Assembly (NCBI GenBank): GCA_009780115.1
Contig: WRAQ01000032.1
Coordinates: 1-36,946 of the forward strand
DNA from: Lachnospiraceae bacterium
GTDB taxonomy: Bacteria > Bacillota > Clostridia > Lachnospirales > Lachnospiraceae
DNA length: 36,946 bases
Direction of reading: 5' to 3'
The position numbers were made by a program, and so were the translations under genes. The notes below the pieces were generated by a model. The model was not told the DNA's origin and did not search any database. It was given only the letters and a program-made list of their open reading frames with translations. This document shows positions 1-6,804 of the stretch, piece after piece. Numbering within the stretch: position 1 is the first letter of the stretch; each line of letters starts with the position of its first letter.

Positions 1-208
1 ATCTGCCTTACGGAGTAGAGTTTATTATCTGCCTTACGGAGTAGAGTTTATTATCTGCCTTACGGAGTAGAGTTTATTATCTGCCTTACGGAGTAGAGTT
101 TATTATCTGCCTTACGGAGTAGAATTTATTATCTGCCTTACGGAGTAGAATTTATTATCTGACTTACGGAGTAGAATTTATTATCCGACTTACGGATTAC
201 ATTTACTA
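1..208. repeat. Tandem array of 26-bp repeats (about 8 units)
   Basis: Units start at 1, 27, 53, 79, 105, 131, 157 and 183. Each contains CTTACGGAGTAGA or a close variant followed by a TTATTATC-type junction. Units 1-4 are identical. Units 5-6 change one G to A, unit 7 adds a C to A change, and unit 8 is degenerate, so the array decays towards prfC. Each unit can form a weak dyad (TCTGC against GTAGA). The array runs off the left edge, so the true copy number is unknown. A diverged relative of the unit lies upstream of the FtsA-like gene at 28213-28310. Confidence 0.95.
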
Positions 209-227
209 TATATTTAGGAGAAAAAAA

Positions 228-1814
228 ATGGACACACACGAAATAAACCGCCGCCGTACTTTTGCCATCATCTCGCATCCCGATGCCGGCAAAACTACCC
301 TGACCGAGAAATTTTTACTTTACGGCGGCGTAATAAACCAGGCAGGAAGTGTAAAAGGCAAAGCCACGGCCAGACATGCTGTTTCAGACTGGATGGAAAT
401 TGAAAAAGAAAGAGGTATTTCCGTTACCTCTTCCGTAATGCAATTCGAATACGATGATTTTTGCATTAACATTCTCGATACCCCCGGCCATCAAGACTTT
501 TCCGAGGATACCTACCGGACTTTGATGGCGGCCGATTCGGCAGTGATGGTAATTGATGCTTCTAAAGGTGTTGAAGCACAAACCCGCAAACTCTTCAAAG
601 TTTGTGTTATGCGGCAGATCCCCATCTTTACTTTTATCAATAAACTCGACCGCGAAGCTTTAGATATCTTTGATTTACTTGATGATATTGAAAAAGAATT
701 AGGGATTATGACTTGCCCGATGAATTGGCCGCTTAGTTCAGGGCGGAATTTTAAGGGGATTTATGACCGCGAAAAAGCGGAAGTTATTACCTTTTCCGAC
801 ACAAATAAGGGGACAAAAGAAGGCTTGAAAGAGAAAATATCTATTGCTTCTATTGATGAACTCGAAAGAAAAATAACAAGTGTTATTTTTGATAAATTAA
901 ACGATGACATTGAATTACTTGATGGTGCCGGAGTAGAATTTGACATTAACAAAGTGAATAAAGGTGAATTGACCCCGGTTTTTTTCGGTTCTGCATTACA
1001 AAACTTCGGCGTTGAAGATTTTCTTAACTATTTTCTGAAACTGTCAACGACACCGCTGCCAAGAAAGGCCGATTGCGGGTTGATAGAACCAACAATGCCT
1101 GATTTTTCCGCTTTTGTTTTCAAAATACAGGCCAATATGAACAAAGCCCACCGTGACCGGATTGCTTTTATGCGAATTTGCTCCGGAAAATATGAGGCCG
1201 GGATGGAAGTCCGCCATATTCAGGGCGGGCGTAATATCCGCTTAATGCAACCTCAACAAATGATGGCAAGTGAAAGAAAAATCTTAAGTGAATGTTTTGC
1301 CGGTGATATTATCGGTGTTTTTGACCCCGGCATCTTTTCTATCGGTGATACCTTGAGCATACCGGGTAAAGAGTTTTCTTATGAGGGTATACCAACTTTT
1401 GCACCGGAACATTTCGCCCGTGTCCGCCAGCTTGACACAATGAAACGCAAGCAATTTGTGAAAGGGATTACCCAAATTGCCCAGGAAGGTGCGATTCAGA
1501 TTTTCCAGGAACCAGCCGGCGGGATGGAAGAAATCATCGTTGGAGTGGTTGGTGTTTTACAGTTTGACGTTCTGAAGCACCGGCTTGAGAGTGAATACAA
1601 CGTAGAAATCAGGCTGGAAAATCTGCCCTATGAGCATATTCGCTGGGTTATAACAAGTAAGACTGATTTTAGCCTTTTAACCGGGACCTCGGATATGAAA
1701 AAAGTTATGGACCTTAAGGGGAACCCCTTACTTTTATTTATAAATGAGTGGAGTGTCAGGATGACACTTGACCGCAATGAAGGGTTAGTACTTTCCGAGT
1801 TTGGCCGGACTTAG
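228..1814 (+). CDS. prfC: Peptide chain release factor 3 (RF3)
   Basis: RF3 is a translational GTPase that recycles RF1 and RF2 from the ribosome after peptide release. The P-loop HPDAGKTT lies at residues 17-24, the G3 motif DTPGH at 84-88 and the G4 motif NKLD at 138-141. The beta-barrel domain II and the RF3-specific C-terminal domain follow. At 528 residues it matches the usual family length of about 525-530. The ATG is preceded by AGGAG at good spacing. It follows a 26-bp tandem array and is followed by a hairpin starting just after the stop codon. EF-G and LepA are less likely because of the length and the RF3-like N-terminus (RRRTFAIISHPDAGKTTLTE). Confidence 0.96.
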   Translation: MDTHEINRRRTFAIISHPDAGKTTLTEKFLLYGGVINQAGSVKGKATARHAVSDWMEIEKERGISVTSSVMQFEYDDFCINILDTPGHQDFSEDTYRTLMAADSAVMVIDASKGVEAQTRKLFKVCVMRQIPIFTFINKLDREALDIFDLLDDIEKELGIMTCPMNWPLSSGRNFKGIYDREKAEVITFSDTNKGTKEGLKEKISIASIDELERKITSVIFDKLNDDIELLDGAGVEFDINKVNKGELTPVFFGSALQNFGVEDFLNYFLKLSTTPLPRKADCGLIEPTMPDFSAFVFKIQANMNKAHRDRIAFMRICSGKYEAGMEVRHIQGGRNIRLMQPQQMMASERKILSECFAGDIIGVFDPGIFSIGDTLSIPGKEFSYEGIPTFAPEHFARVRQLDTMKRKQFVKGITQIAQEGAIQIFQEPAGGMEEIIVGVVGVLQFDVLKHRLESEYNVEIRLENLPYEHIRWVITSKTDFSLLTGTSDMKKVMDLKGNPLLLFINEWSVRMTLDRNEGLVLSEFGRT

Positions 1815-1816
1815 TA

Positions 1817-1849
1817 TGAGCCCGCGGAACTTCGTTCCATTTTGGCTCA
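1817..1849 (+). other. Intercistronic hairpin after prfC
   Basis: TGAGCC (1817-1822) pairs with GGCTCA (1844-1849), and GGAAC (1826-1830) pairs with GTTCC (1834-1838) around a TTC loop. The hairpin begins 3 nt after the prfC stop and ends about 25 nt before the next start. No T tract follows, so it does not look like a classic intrinsic terminator. Confidence 0.6.
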
Positions 1850-1874
1850 AAGTTTTGCAGAAAGGGAGATTTAC

Positions 1875-3200
1875 ATGAAAATAAGATGGTCAAAATTGAT
1901 ATGGTTATTATTTGCACTGCTGATAGCCGGGTGCGGCCTATATACGGAACCGGCCGGGCCCCCCGCCCCCGCATCTGATAGCCCGGTTACCGAAACGCCT
2001 TTTATTGTTGAAGAATCCTTTGCGCCGGAAGAGCATCATTCGTCATTTCAATTATTATTTGAAGAAAAGACCAAAACAGAAAATGAAACAATTGATTTTA
2101 CTGCAGACGATCTTATCGCGCGGGTACAAATCGGCTTAACTGATGAGTCAATTGAGCAAATGAAAAAGGGGCAAAGCGGGCGTTATCATTTCGACCGGAT
2201 AAATGCCGGTGAACAACGGCTTTATGTTGAATTACTTAAAATAATGGAAGAATATGGTTCCGGAATTGCTATTTCAACACTCGACCCGGATAGTATCGAG
2301 AAAGTATTCCAATGTGTCTTAAATGACCATCCGGGAATTTTCTATGTTGTCGGGTACCGGTATACAAAATATACGCTTGAAGATATTACGAAAAAAATTA
2401 CTTTTACCGCAACATACAATGTCGGGGAAATAGAAAAGAAGAACCGGCAGATAAAAATCGATGCTTATGTCAATCGCTGCCTTAGCGGAATGCCGGCAGG
2501 TGCCGATGAATATCAGAAAGTCAAGTATATTTACGAATATCTGATTAACAATACCGAATATGATGCAATGGCAGAAGATAATCAAAATATTTGTTCAGTA
2601 TTCTTAAGGGGCCGCAGTGTTTGCCAAGGTTATGCCAAAGCAACCCAATATTTACTAAATGAGGTTGGCATCCCGGCGACGTTAATTATGGGTAAAGTAA
2701 TATCAAGCGGTGAAGGCCACGCCTGGAATATCGTTATGGTTGACGGGGAGTATTATCATGTTGATACCACCTTTGGTGATGCATCGTATATCAGCGAAGG
2801 GCATGATGAACCATCAGGCACAGCGAATATTTGGCATAATACCATCTGGCCGATTAATTATGATTATTTATTAGTAACGACTGCCCAGATTGAAAAAACT
2901 CATAAAATTGAACCGATTGTCCCCCTTGCAGACTGTACATCCACCAGAAATAATTATTTTATCCGTGAAGGTTTGTTCTTTACTGCAGTGGACGAAGAAA
3001 AATTACAAGTGTTATTTAATCGAGAGTATGAACGCGGCAGCTCTTATATCACCATCAAATGTGCCGATAGTCAAGTCTTTGGGGAGATGATGGATTATTT
3101 AATTGAACAGCAAAATATTTTCCGTTTTTTAATTAACAATGAAGGTATTATTAGATATGTTGAAATGGAAGATCAATTAAATATTAGCTTTTGGCTTTGA
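1875..3200 (+). CDS. Lipoprotein with a transglutaminase-like (cysteine protease fold) domain
   Basis: The product is probably a membrane-anchored extracellular lipoprotein. Residues 8-20 form a hydrophobic signal ending in the lipobox LIAGC with Cys20 as lipidation site. A proline-rich, acidic linker follows. The transglutaminase core shows Cys250 in RSVCQGYA, His282 in GEGHAWN and Asp297 in YHVDTTFGD, which is the expected catalytic triad order. Such domains act as peptidases or transamidases, often on cell-wall or surface proteins; the substrate here is unknown. I chose the ATG at 1875 because AAGGGAG precedes it and it starts the signal peptide, giving 441 residues; an in-frame upstream start at 1842 would bury the signal. 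Confidence 0.85.
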   Translation: MKIRWSKLIWLLFALLIAGCGLYTEPAGPPAPASDSPVTETPFIVEESFAPEEHHSSFQLLFEEKTKTENETIDFTADDLIARVQIGLTDESIEQMKKGQSGRYHFDRINAGEQRLYVELLKIMEEYGSGIAISTLDPDSIEKVFQCVLNDHPGIFYVVGYRYTKYTLEDITKKITFTATYNVGEIEKKNRQIKIDAYVNRCLSGMPAGADEYQKVKYIYEYLINNTEYDAMAEDNQNICSVFLRGRSVCQGYAKATQYLLNEVGIPATLIMGKVISSGEGHAWNIVMVDGEYYHVDTTFGDASYISEGHDEPSGTANIWHNTIWPINYDYLLVTTAQIEKTHKIEPIVPLADCTSTRNNYFIREGLFFTAVDEEKLQVLFNREYERGSSYITIKCADSQVFGEMMDYLIEQQNIFRFLINNEGIIRYVEMEDQLNISFWL

Positions 3201-3202
3201 TA

Positions 3203-3231
3203 TTGCAAATGGTATAAATCTTTGTTAAGAT
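3203..3231 (+). promoter_or_regulatory. Candidate sigma-A promoter for the Asp23-family gene
   Basis: TTGCAA at 3203-3208 and TAAGAT at 3226-3231 are separated by 17 bp, just after the lipoprotein stop codon. Transcription would start near 3238, at the foot of an 11-bp hairpin (3235-3260). Assigned by eye only. Confidence 0.45.
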
Positions 3232-3234
3232 AAT

Positions 3235-3260
3235 AGTATGAAAGATAAATCTTTCATACT
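3235..3260 (+). other. Hairpin in the leader of the Asp23-family gene
   Basis: AGTATGAAAGA and TCTTTCATACT are perfect 11-nt inverted arms with a TAAA loop. No T tract follows. It sits between a candidate promoter and the ribosome binding site AGGAGG at about 3280. Confidence 0.7.
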
Positions 3261-3287
3261 ACGATTAACTTAAATTCAGGAGGTAAA

Positions 3288-3668
3288 ATGGAAAGGGCAT
3301 ATATCGAAAAAACATATACATCAAAGGATAATGAGGCAATTGGCAGCGTAAAAATAGCTGATGATGTTGTAGCAATGATTGCCGGCCTTGCCGCAATGGA
3401 AGTTGATGGGGTATCGGCAATGGCGGGGAATATTTCCAAAGAACTGATGAGCAAAGTGGGTGTACGGAACTTAGCTAAAGGGGTTAAAGTAGAAATCCTT
3501 GGTAAAAGGGTTATTGTCGATATGGCGATAATTGTTAATTATGGGTACAATATTCCGGCAATCAGCCAAAAAATTCAGTTAAAGGTTAGAGCGGCAATCG
3601 AAAATATGACTGGTTTAAATGTAACTGATGTAAATCTCCGCATCGCCGGGGTCAACAATATAATCTGA
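3288..3668 (+). CDS. Asp23/Gls24 family envelope stress response protein (YqhY-like)
   Basis: This 126-residue protein has the Asp23 (DUF322) pattern: an N-terminal beta segment (GSVKIADDVVAMIAGLAAMEVDGV), a central VDMAIIVNYGYNIP region, and a C-terminal VNLRIAGVNNI tail. In Firmicutes a member of this family (yqhY) commonly lies immediately upstream of nusB, as here, and has been linked to control of fatty-acid precursor synthesis. It is a small cytoplasmic protein without a signal peptide. AGGAGG precedes the ATG at good spacing. The long gap before nusB holds a three-hairpin structured element. Confidence 0.9.
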   Translation: MERAYIEKTYTSKDNEAIGSVKIADDVVAMIAGLAAMEVDGVSAMAGNISKELMSKVGVRNLAKGVKVEILGKRVIVDMAIIVNYGYNIPAISQKIQLKVRAAIENMTGLNVTDVNLRIAGVNNII

Positions 3669-3672
3669 TACC

Positions 3673-3808
3673 AGTTCGAAAAGTCATGTTTTTCATGCTT
3701 GCATGAAAAAACATGACATTACGAACCGCAAAACATGAGGAAGTAGCCCGGTTAGGGCGGATTCCGAATGTTTTCAGGGCTGCGAAAGCAGAAGTGCGGG
3801 GCAGTCCT
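3673..3808 (+). other. Three-hairpin structured element between the asp23-like gene and nusB
   Basis: Hairpin 1 has an outer stem GTTCG (3674-3678)/CGAAC (3722-3726) and a 15-bp inner stem (arms 3683-3697 and 3702-3717, one bulged A, CTTG loop). Hairpin 2 pairs AAAACAT (3730-3736) with ATGTTTT (3768-3774) and, inside it, GGAA with TTCC and GCCC with GGGC. Hairpin 3 pairs AGGGCTGC (from 3776) with GCAGTCCT (3801-3808), with one G-U pair. It occupies almost the whole 166-bp gap. It matches no riboswitch class that I recognise. Confidence 0.6.
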
Positions 3809-3834
3809 AGGTATCTTTAGCAAAAAGGTATATC

Positions 3835-4263
3835 ATGAACAGAAGAGAAATACGTGAACAAATTTTCAAACTGCTTTTCCGGGCGGAGTTTAATAAGCCA
3901 TGTGAGATGGACGAGCAAGCCGCCTTTTTTTTTGAAACCGATGATAATAGGGCGGCGCTTGCGGATGCTGATTATATAAAAGAAAAATTATTCAAAGTCT
4001 TGACTTATATACCGGAAATAGATCAGGAACTTAGTGACAAAGTTGAGGGCTGGGATGTTAACCGGATGGGAAAGGTTGACTTGACGATTTTGCGGCTGGC
4101 GATTTATGAAATAAAGTTTGACAATAGTATCCCGCAAGGGGTAGCGATTAACGAAGCCGTTGAATTGGCGAAAAAATTCGGCCAGGATAATTCAAAGGCT
4201 TTTGTTAATGGTGTTTTGTCCAAGTTCGCCGATAAATTGCCGCCCGGCAGCGACGATTCTTAG
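3835..4263 (+). CDS. nusB: Transcription antitermination factor NusB
   Basis: NusB binds boxA RNA together with NusE (ribosomal protein S10) in antitermination complexes on rRNA operons. The 142 residues match the all-helical NusB family: the N-terminus [15 protein letters not shown], and the C-terminal signature [18 protein letters not shown] followed by [11 protein letters not shown]. It opens the run nusB-xseA-xseB-ispA-dxs typical of Clostridia. The ribosome binding site is weak (AAGG). The stop codon TAG lies inside a repeat core that starts the next intercistronic hairpin. Confidence 0.95.
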   Translation: MNRREIREQIFKLLFRAEFNKPCEMDEQAAFFFETDDNRAALADADYIKEKLFKVLTYIPEIDQELSDKVEGWDVNRMGKVDLTILRLAIYEIKFDNSIPQGVAINEAVELAKKFGQDNSKAFVNGVLSKFADKLPPGSDDS

Positions 4264-4307
4264 AGAATTGCGGGCAATTCTCATTAAATGGTTTCTTTAG
4301 CCCGCAT
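4257..4307 (+). repeat. Intercistronic hairpin element with TTCTTAGAG core and conserved tail
   Basis: The core TTCTTAGAGAATTGC overlaps the nusB stop codon. GAGAATTGC (4263-4271) and GCAATTCTC (4274-4282) are perfect 9-nt arms. The tail CATTAAATGGTTTCTTTAGC follows. GCCCGCA in the tail is the exact complement of TGCGGGC in the hairpin, so a pseudoknot or alternative fold is possible. A second copy with different but still complementary arms lies at 6739-6783, and the core recurs near 16030 and 20795 on the other strand. Confidence 0.7.
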
Positions 4308-4323
4308 AATATGAAAGGTTAAC

Positions 4324-5529
4324 ATGAAAAATGCTTATACCGTATCGCAAATCAATTCTTATATCAAAAATATGTTTTCCCAAGATTACTTACTTGGTTC
4401 GGTTGCGGTTAAAGGCGAAGTCAGCAATTTAAAATACCATACCTCGGGTCATATTTATTTTACCCTAAAAGATTCAAAAGGTTCAATAACATGCGTTATG
4501 TTTGCCGGAAACCGCTCCGGCCTTAGCTTTCGGATGACTGATGGCTGTCAAATCGTAGTGACTGGTGCCATAGATATTTATGAAAAAGATGGAAAGTACC
4601 AACTTTACGCAAAAAGAATTACCGCCGACGGACAAGGCCTTCTATATGAACAATTTATCCAGTTAAAAACAAAGCTTGAAGAAATGGGGATGTTTGACCC
4701 CGGATACAAGCAGCCGCTTCCGCGTTATATTCATACTTTGGGGGTGGTGACATCACCTACCGGTGCGGTGGTTCGGGATATCATCAATATCAGTAAAAGG
4801 CGTAACCCTTACATCCGGATAATTATCTATCCGGCAATTGTTCAGGGGGAGAATGCGCCGGAAAGTATTATCAAAGGAATCTACACTCTTGCTAAGGAAA
4901 ATGTCGATGTAATGATAGTCGGCCGCGGTGGTGGTTCTCTTGAAGACTTATGGGCTTTTAATGACGAAAGAATCGCCCGGGCTGTATTTGATTGCCCGGT
5001 GCCAATTATATCGGCGGTCGGGCATGAAACTGATACGACGATAATTGACTTTGTTGCCGATAGGCGGGCACCAACCCCGTCAGCCGCCGCCGAACAGGCG
5101 GTTTATGATATTACGGTTCTGGAAAATGAACTTAAAGCGGCCGAAAATAGCTTAAAACGTTTACTTAAAAGTAATCTTGAAATGATTAAATACCGGGTGT
5201 TATTTTATCAAAACCGCCTTCTTAATTTAAGCCCGTTAGCAGGGATTAGAGAAAAGCGTACTTATGCGCTTACTTTAGAAGAACGCTTGCAGTCATTAAT
5301 GAGCGCACAATTAAAAACCAGCCGTTATCGCTTACTGGTTTATGCCGAAAGGTTAAAGGGCCTTTCGCCGCTTTTAAAATTAAATCAGGGTTATGCCTTT
5401 GTTCAAAATGAAGCAGGACAGGCAGTCACCGATATCGGTCAGGTAAAATACGGCGAAAGCCTTCGTATTAATGTGAAAAATGGCCGGATTAAAGCGATAG
5501 TAGAAAGCATGGAGAAACATGAAAAATAA
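4324..5529 (+). CDS. xseA: Exodeoxyribonuclease VII large subunit
   Basis: XseA is the catalytic subunit of exonuclease VII, which degrades single-stranded DNA from both ends. An N-terminal OB-fold DNA-binding domain (about residues 1-100, TVSQINSYIKNMF and VKGEVSN) is followed by the catalytic domain with the conserved GRGGGSLEDLWAFNDE and SAVGHETDTTIIDFVAD motifs, then a coiled-coil region. At 401 residues it matches the shorter family members. GAAAGG precedes the ATG. It is followed by its partner xseB after a short gap with a hairpin. Confidence 0.96.
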   Translation: MKNAYTVSQINSYIKNMFSQDYLLGSVAVKGEVSNLKYHTSGHIYFTLKDSKGSITCVMFAGNRSGLSFRMTDGCQIVVTGAIDIYEKDGKYQLYAKRITADGQGLLYEQFIQLKTKLEEMGMFDPGYKQPLPRYIHTLGVVTSPTGAVVRDIINISKRRNPYIRIIIYPAIVQGENAPESIIKGIYTLAKENVDVMIVGRGGGSLEDLWAFNDERIARAVFDCPVPIISAVGHETDTTIIDFVADRRAPTPSAAAEQAVYDITVLENELKAAENSLKRLLKSNLEMIKYRVLFYQNRLLNLSPLAGIREKRTYALTLEERLQSLMSAQLKTSRYRLLVYAERLKGLSPLLKLNQGYAFVQNEAGQAVTDIGQVKYGESLRINVKNGRIKAIVESMEKHEK

Positions 5530-5540
5530 TTTTTCACGGG

Positions 5541-5571
5541 GCAAATTTGTGCCTGGCGGTTCAAAATTTGC
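5541..5571 (+). other. Hairpin in the xseA-xseB gap
   Basis: GCAAATTT (5541-5548) and AAATTTGC (5564-5571) are perfect 8-nt arms immediately before the xseB ribosome binding region. No T tract follows, so terminator function is unlikely. Confidence 0.5.
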
Positions 5572-5598
5572 GGTTTGCGGAAAGGCAAAGTTGTTAAT

Positions 5599-5814
5599 AT
5601 GAAATTAGAAGAAATTTTGGTGGATTTAGAAGAAACAATAACCTCGCTCGAACGTGAAGATATCTCTTTGGAAGATTCGTTTAAAGAATATCAAAAGGGC
5701 ATGGAAATGATTAAGCTGTGTAATACTACAATTGACAAGATTGAAAAAGAAGTCCAGTTAATTATGGATGATGGTAGTATGAAGAGTTTTTCTAATGGTG
5801 TCGGGGATGAGTGA
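5599..5814 (+). CDS. xseB: Exodeoxyribonuclease VII small subunit
   Basis: XseB is the small helical subunit that coats the coiled coil of XseA. The 71 residues form a helical hairpin (KLEEILVDLEETITSLERE, SLEDSFKEYQKGMEMIKLCN), which matches the family. I place the start at the ATG at 5599 because that fits the family N-terminus. An in-frame TTG at 5575 would add eight residues and has no better ribosome site. The C-terminus overlaps the ispA start by 8 nt, suggesting translational coupling. Confidence 0.92.
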   Translation: MKLEEILVDLEETITSLEREDISLEDSFKEYQKGMEMIKLCNTTIDKIEKEVQLIMDDGSMKSFSNGVGDE

Positions 5815-6718
5815 GATTGATTTTAAAACGGAATTAAAACAGCGTACCCGGAAGATTGATGATATCATTGCCGGTTTTATGCCGGAAGAAGAAGGTTATC
5901 AGAAAGTTTTGTATCAAGCGATGAATTATAGTATAGCCGCCGGGGGCAAACGGATTCGGCCAATTTTGCTTTGGGAGGTATACCGTTTATTTTCTGATAC
6001 TGATGAAGCGGTTATTTATCCTTTAATGGCGGCAGTGGAAATGATTCACACTTATTCGCTTGCTCATGATGACCTTCCGGCAATGGATGATGATGAATAT
6101 CGCCGGGGGCGCAAGACTACGCATATTGTTTATGGTGAAGCAATGGCGATTCTTGCCGGTGACGGTTTACTTAATTTGGCTATTGAAACAGCATTAAAAG
6201 TTTTAAATACAGAAGATATTGAGATAATGGCGCGGGGGGCTAAAGCGCTTAGGGTCCTTTTCGATAAAGCCGGAAGTAAAGGTATGATTGGCGGCCAGAC
6301 AGCAGATATCTTGGCCGAAACAGGCACATTAACCCCAACGACAGAGTTGCTTTACTTTATCCATGCCCACAAAACCGCCGCCCTTATCCAAGCAGCAATG
6401 ATGCTGGGCGGGATTCTTGCCGGGGCTGATGAAAAATGCTGTGAAAAACTAGAAAAAGCAGCATACAATATTGGAATTGCGTTTCAGTTTCAGGATGACA
6501 TCCTGGATATTACCGGTTCGTTTGCGGAATTAGGTAAACCGGTTGGCAGTGACAATGAAAATCAAAAATTGACCAGTGTTTCACTTAAAGGCCTTGAAGA
6601 AGCAAAAGCAGAAGTGGCCGTATTAAGCCGTGAAGCAATTGAAATACTAAGTTCATTCCCACGGAAGAATGAGTTCTTAATCAAACTTGTTGAAAGTTTG
6701 ATTTATCGGAGTAGATAG
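5807..6718 (+). CDS. ispA: Polyprenyl (farnesyl/geranyl) diphosphate synthase
   Basis: This enzyme condenses isopentenyl diphosphate with allylic diphosphates to make short-chain prenyl diphosphates. The first aspartate-rich motif DDLPAMDDDEYRRG and the second motif DDILD are intact. GGKRIRP near the N-terminus binds isopentenyl diphosphate. I chose ATG 5807, which overlaps the end of xseB; an in-frame ATG at 5795 lies further inside xseB. The result is 303 residues, normal for the family. Together with dxs just downstream it places isoprenoid precursor synthesis by the DXP pathway in this operon. Exact chain length cannot be read with certainty. Confidence 0.94.
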   Translation: MSEIDFKTELKQRTRKIDDIIAGFMPEEEGYQKVLYQAMNYSIAAGGKRIRPILLWEVYRLFSDTDEAVIYPLMAAVEMIHTYSLAHDDLPAMDDDEYRRGRKTTHIVYGEAMAILAGDGLLNLAIETALKVLNTEDIEIMARGAKALRVLFDKAGSKGMIGGQTADILAETGTLTPTTELLYFIHAHKTAALIQAAMMLGGILAGADEKCCEKLEKAAYNIGIAFQFQDDILDITGSFAELGKPVGSDNENQKLTSVSLKGLEEAKAEVAVLSREAIEILSSFPRKNEFLIKLVESLIYRSR

Positions 6719-6738
6719 TGTCGCCCACAGCACACATG

Positions 6739-6783
6739 ATGAGAAAGCTTCGCTTTCTCATTAAATGATTTACTTGGCTCGTG
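6739..6783 (+). repeat. Second copy of the hairpin-plus-tail element
   Basis: ATGAGAAAGC (6739-6748) and GCTTTCTCAT (6752-6761) form a 10-bp stem with a TTC loop. The tail (TTCTCATTAAATG, then TTT, CTT, GGCTCG) matches the tail at 4280-4307 at about 23 of 30 positions, while the stem arms differ but still pair. It lies between ispA and dxs. Confidence 0.65.
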
Positions 6784-6804
6784 TATTTTTAAAAAGGAAA
6801 AATT

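Noticed and set aside
1-208. CRISPR array
   Set aside because: Units are contiguous 26-bp repeats with no unique spacers, and no cas gene is in the window.
1-208. Iterons or DnaA boxes of a replication origin
   Set aside because: TTATCTGCC and TTATCCGAC differ from the DnaA box at several positions, and no replication initiator gene is adjacent.
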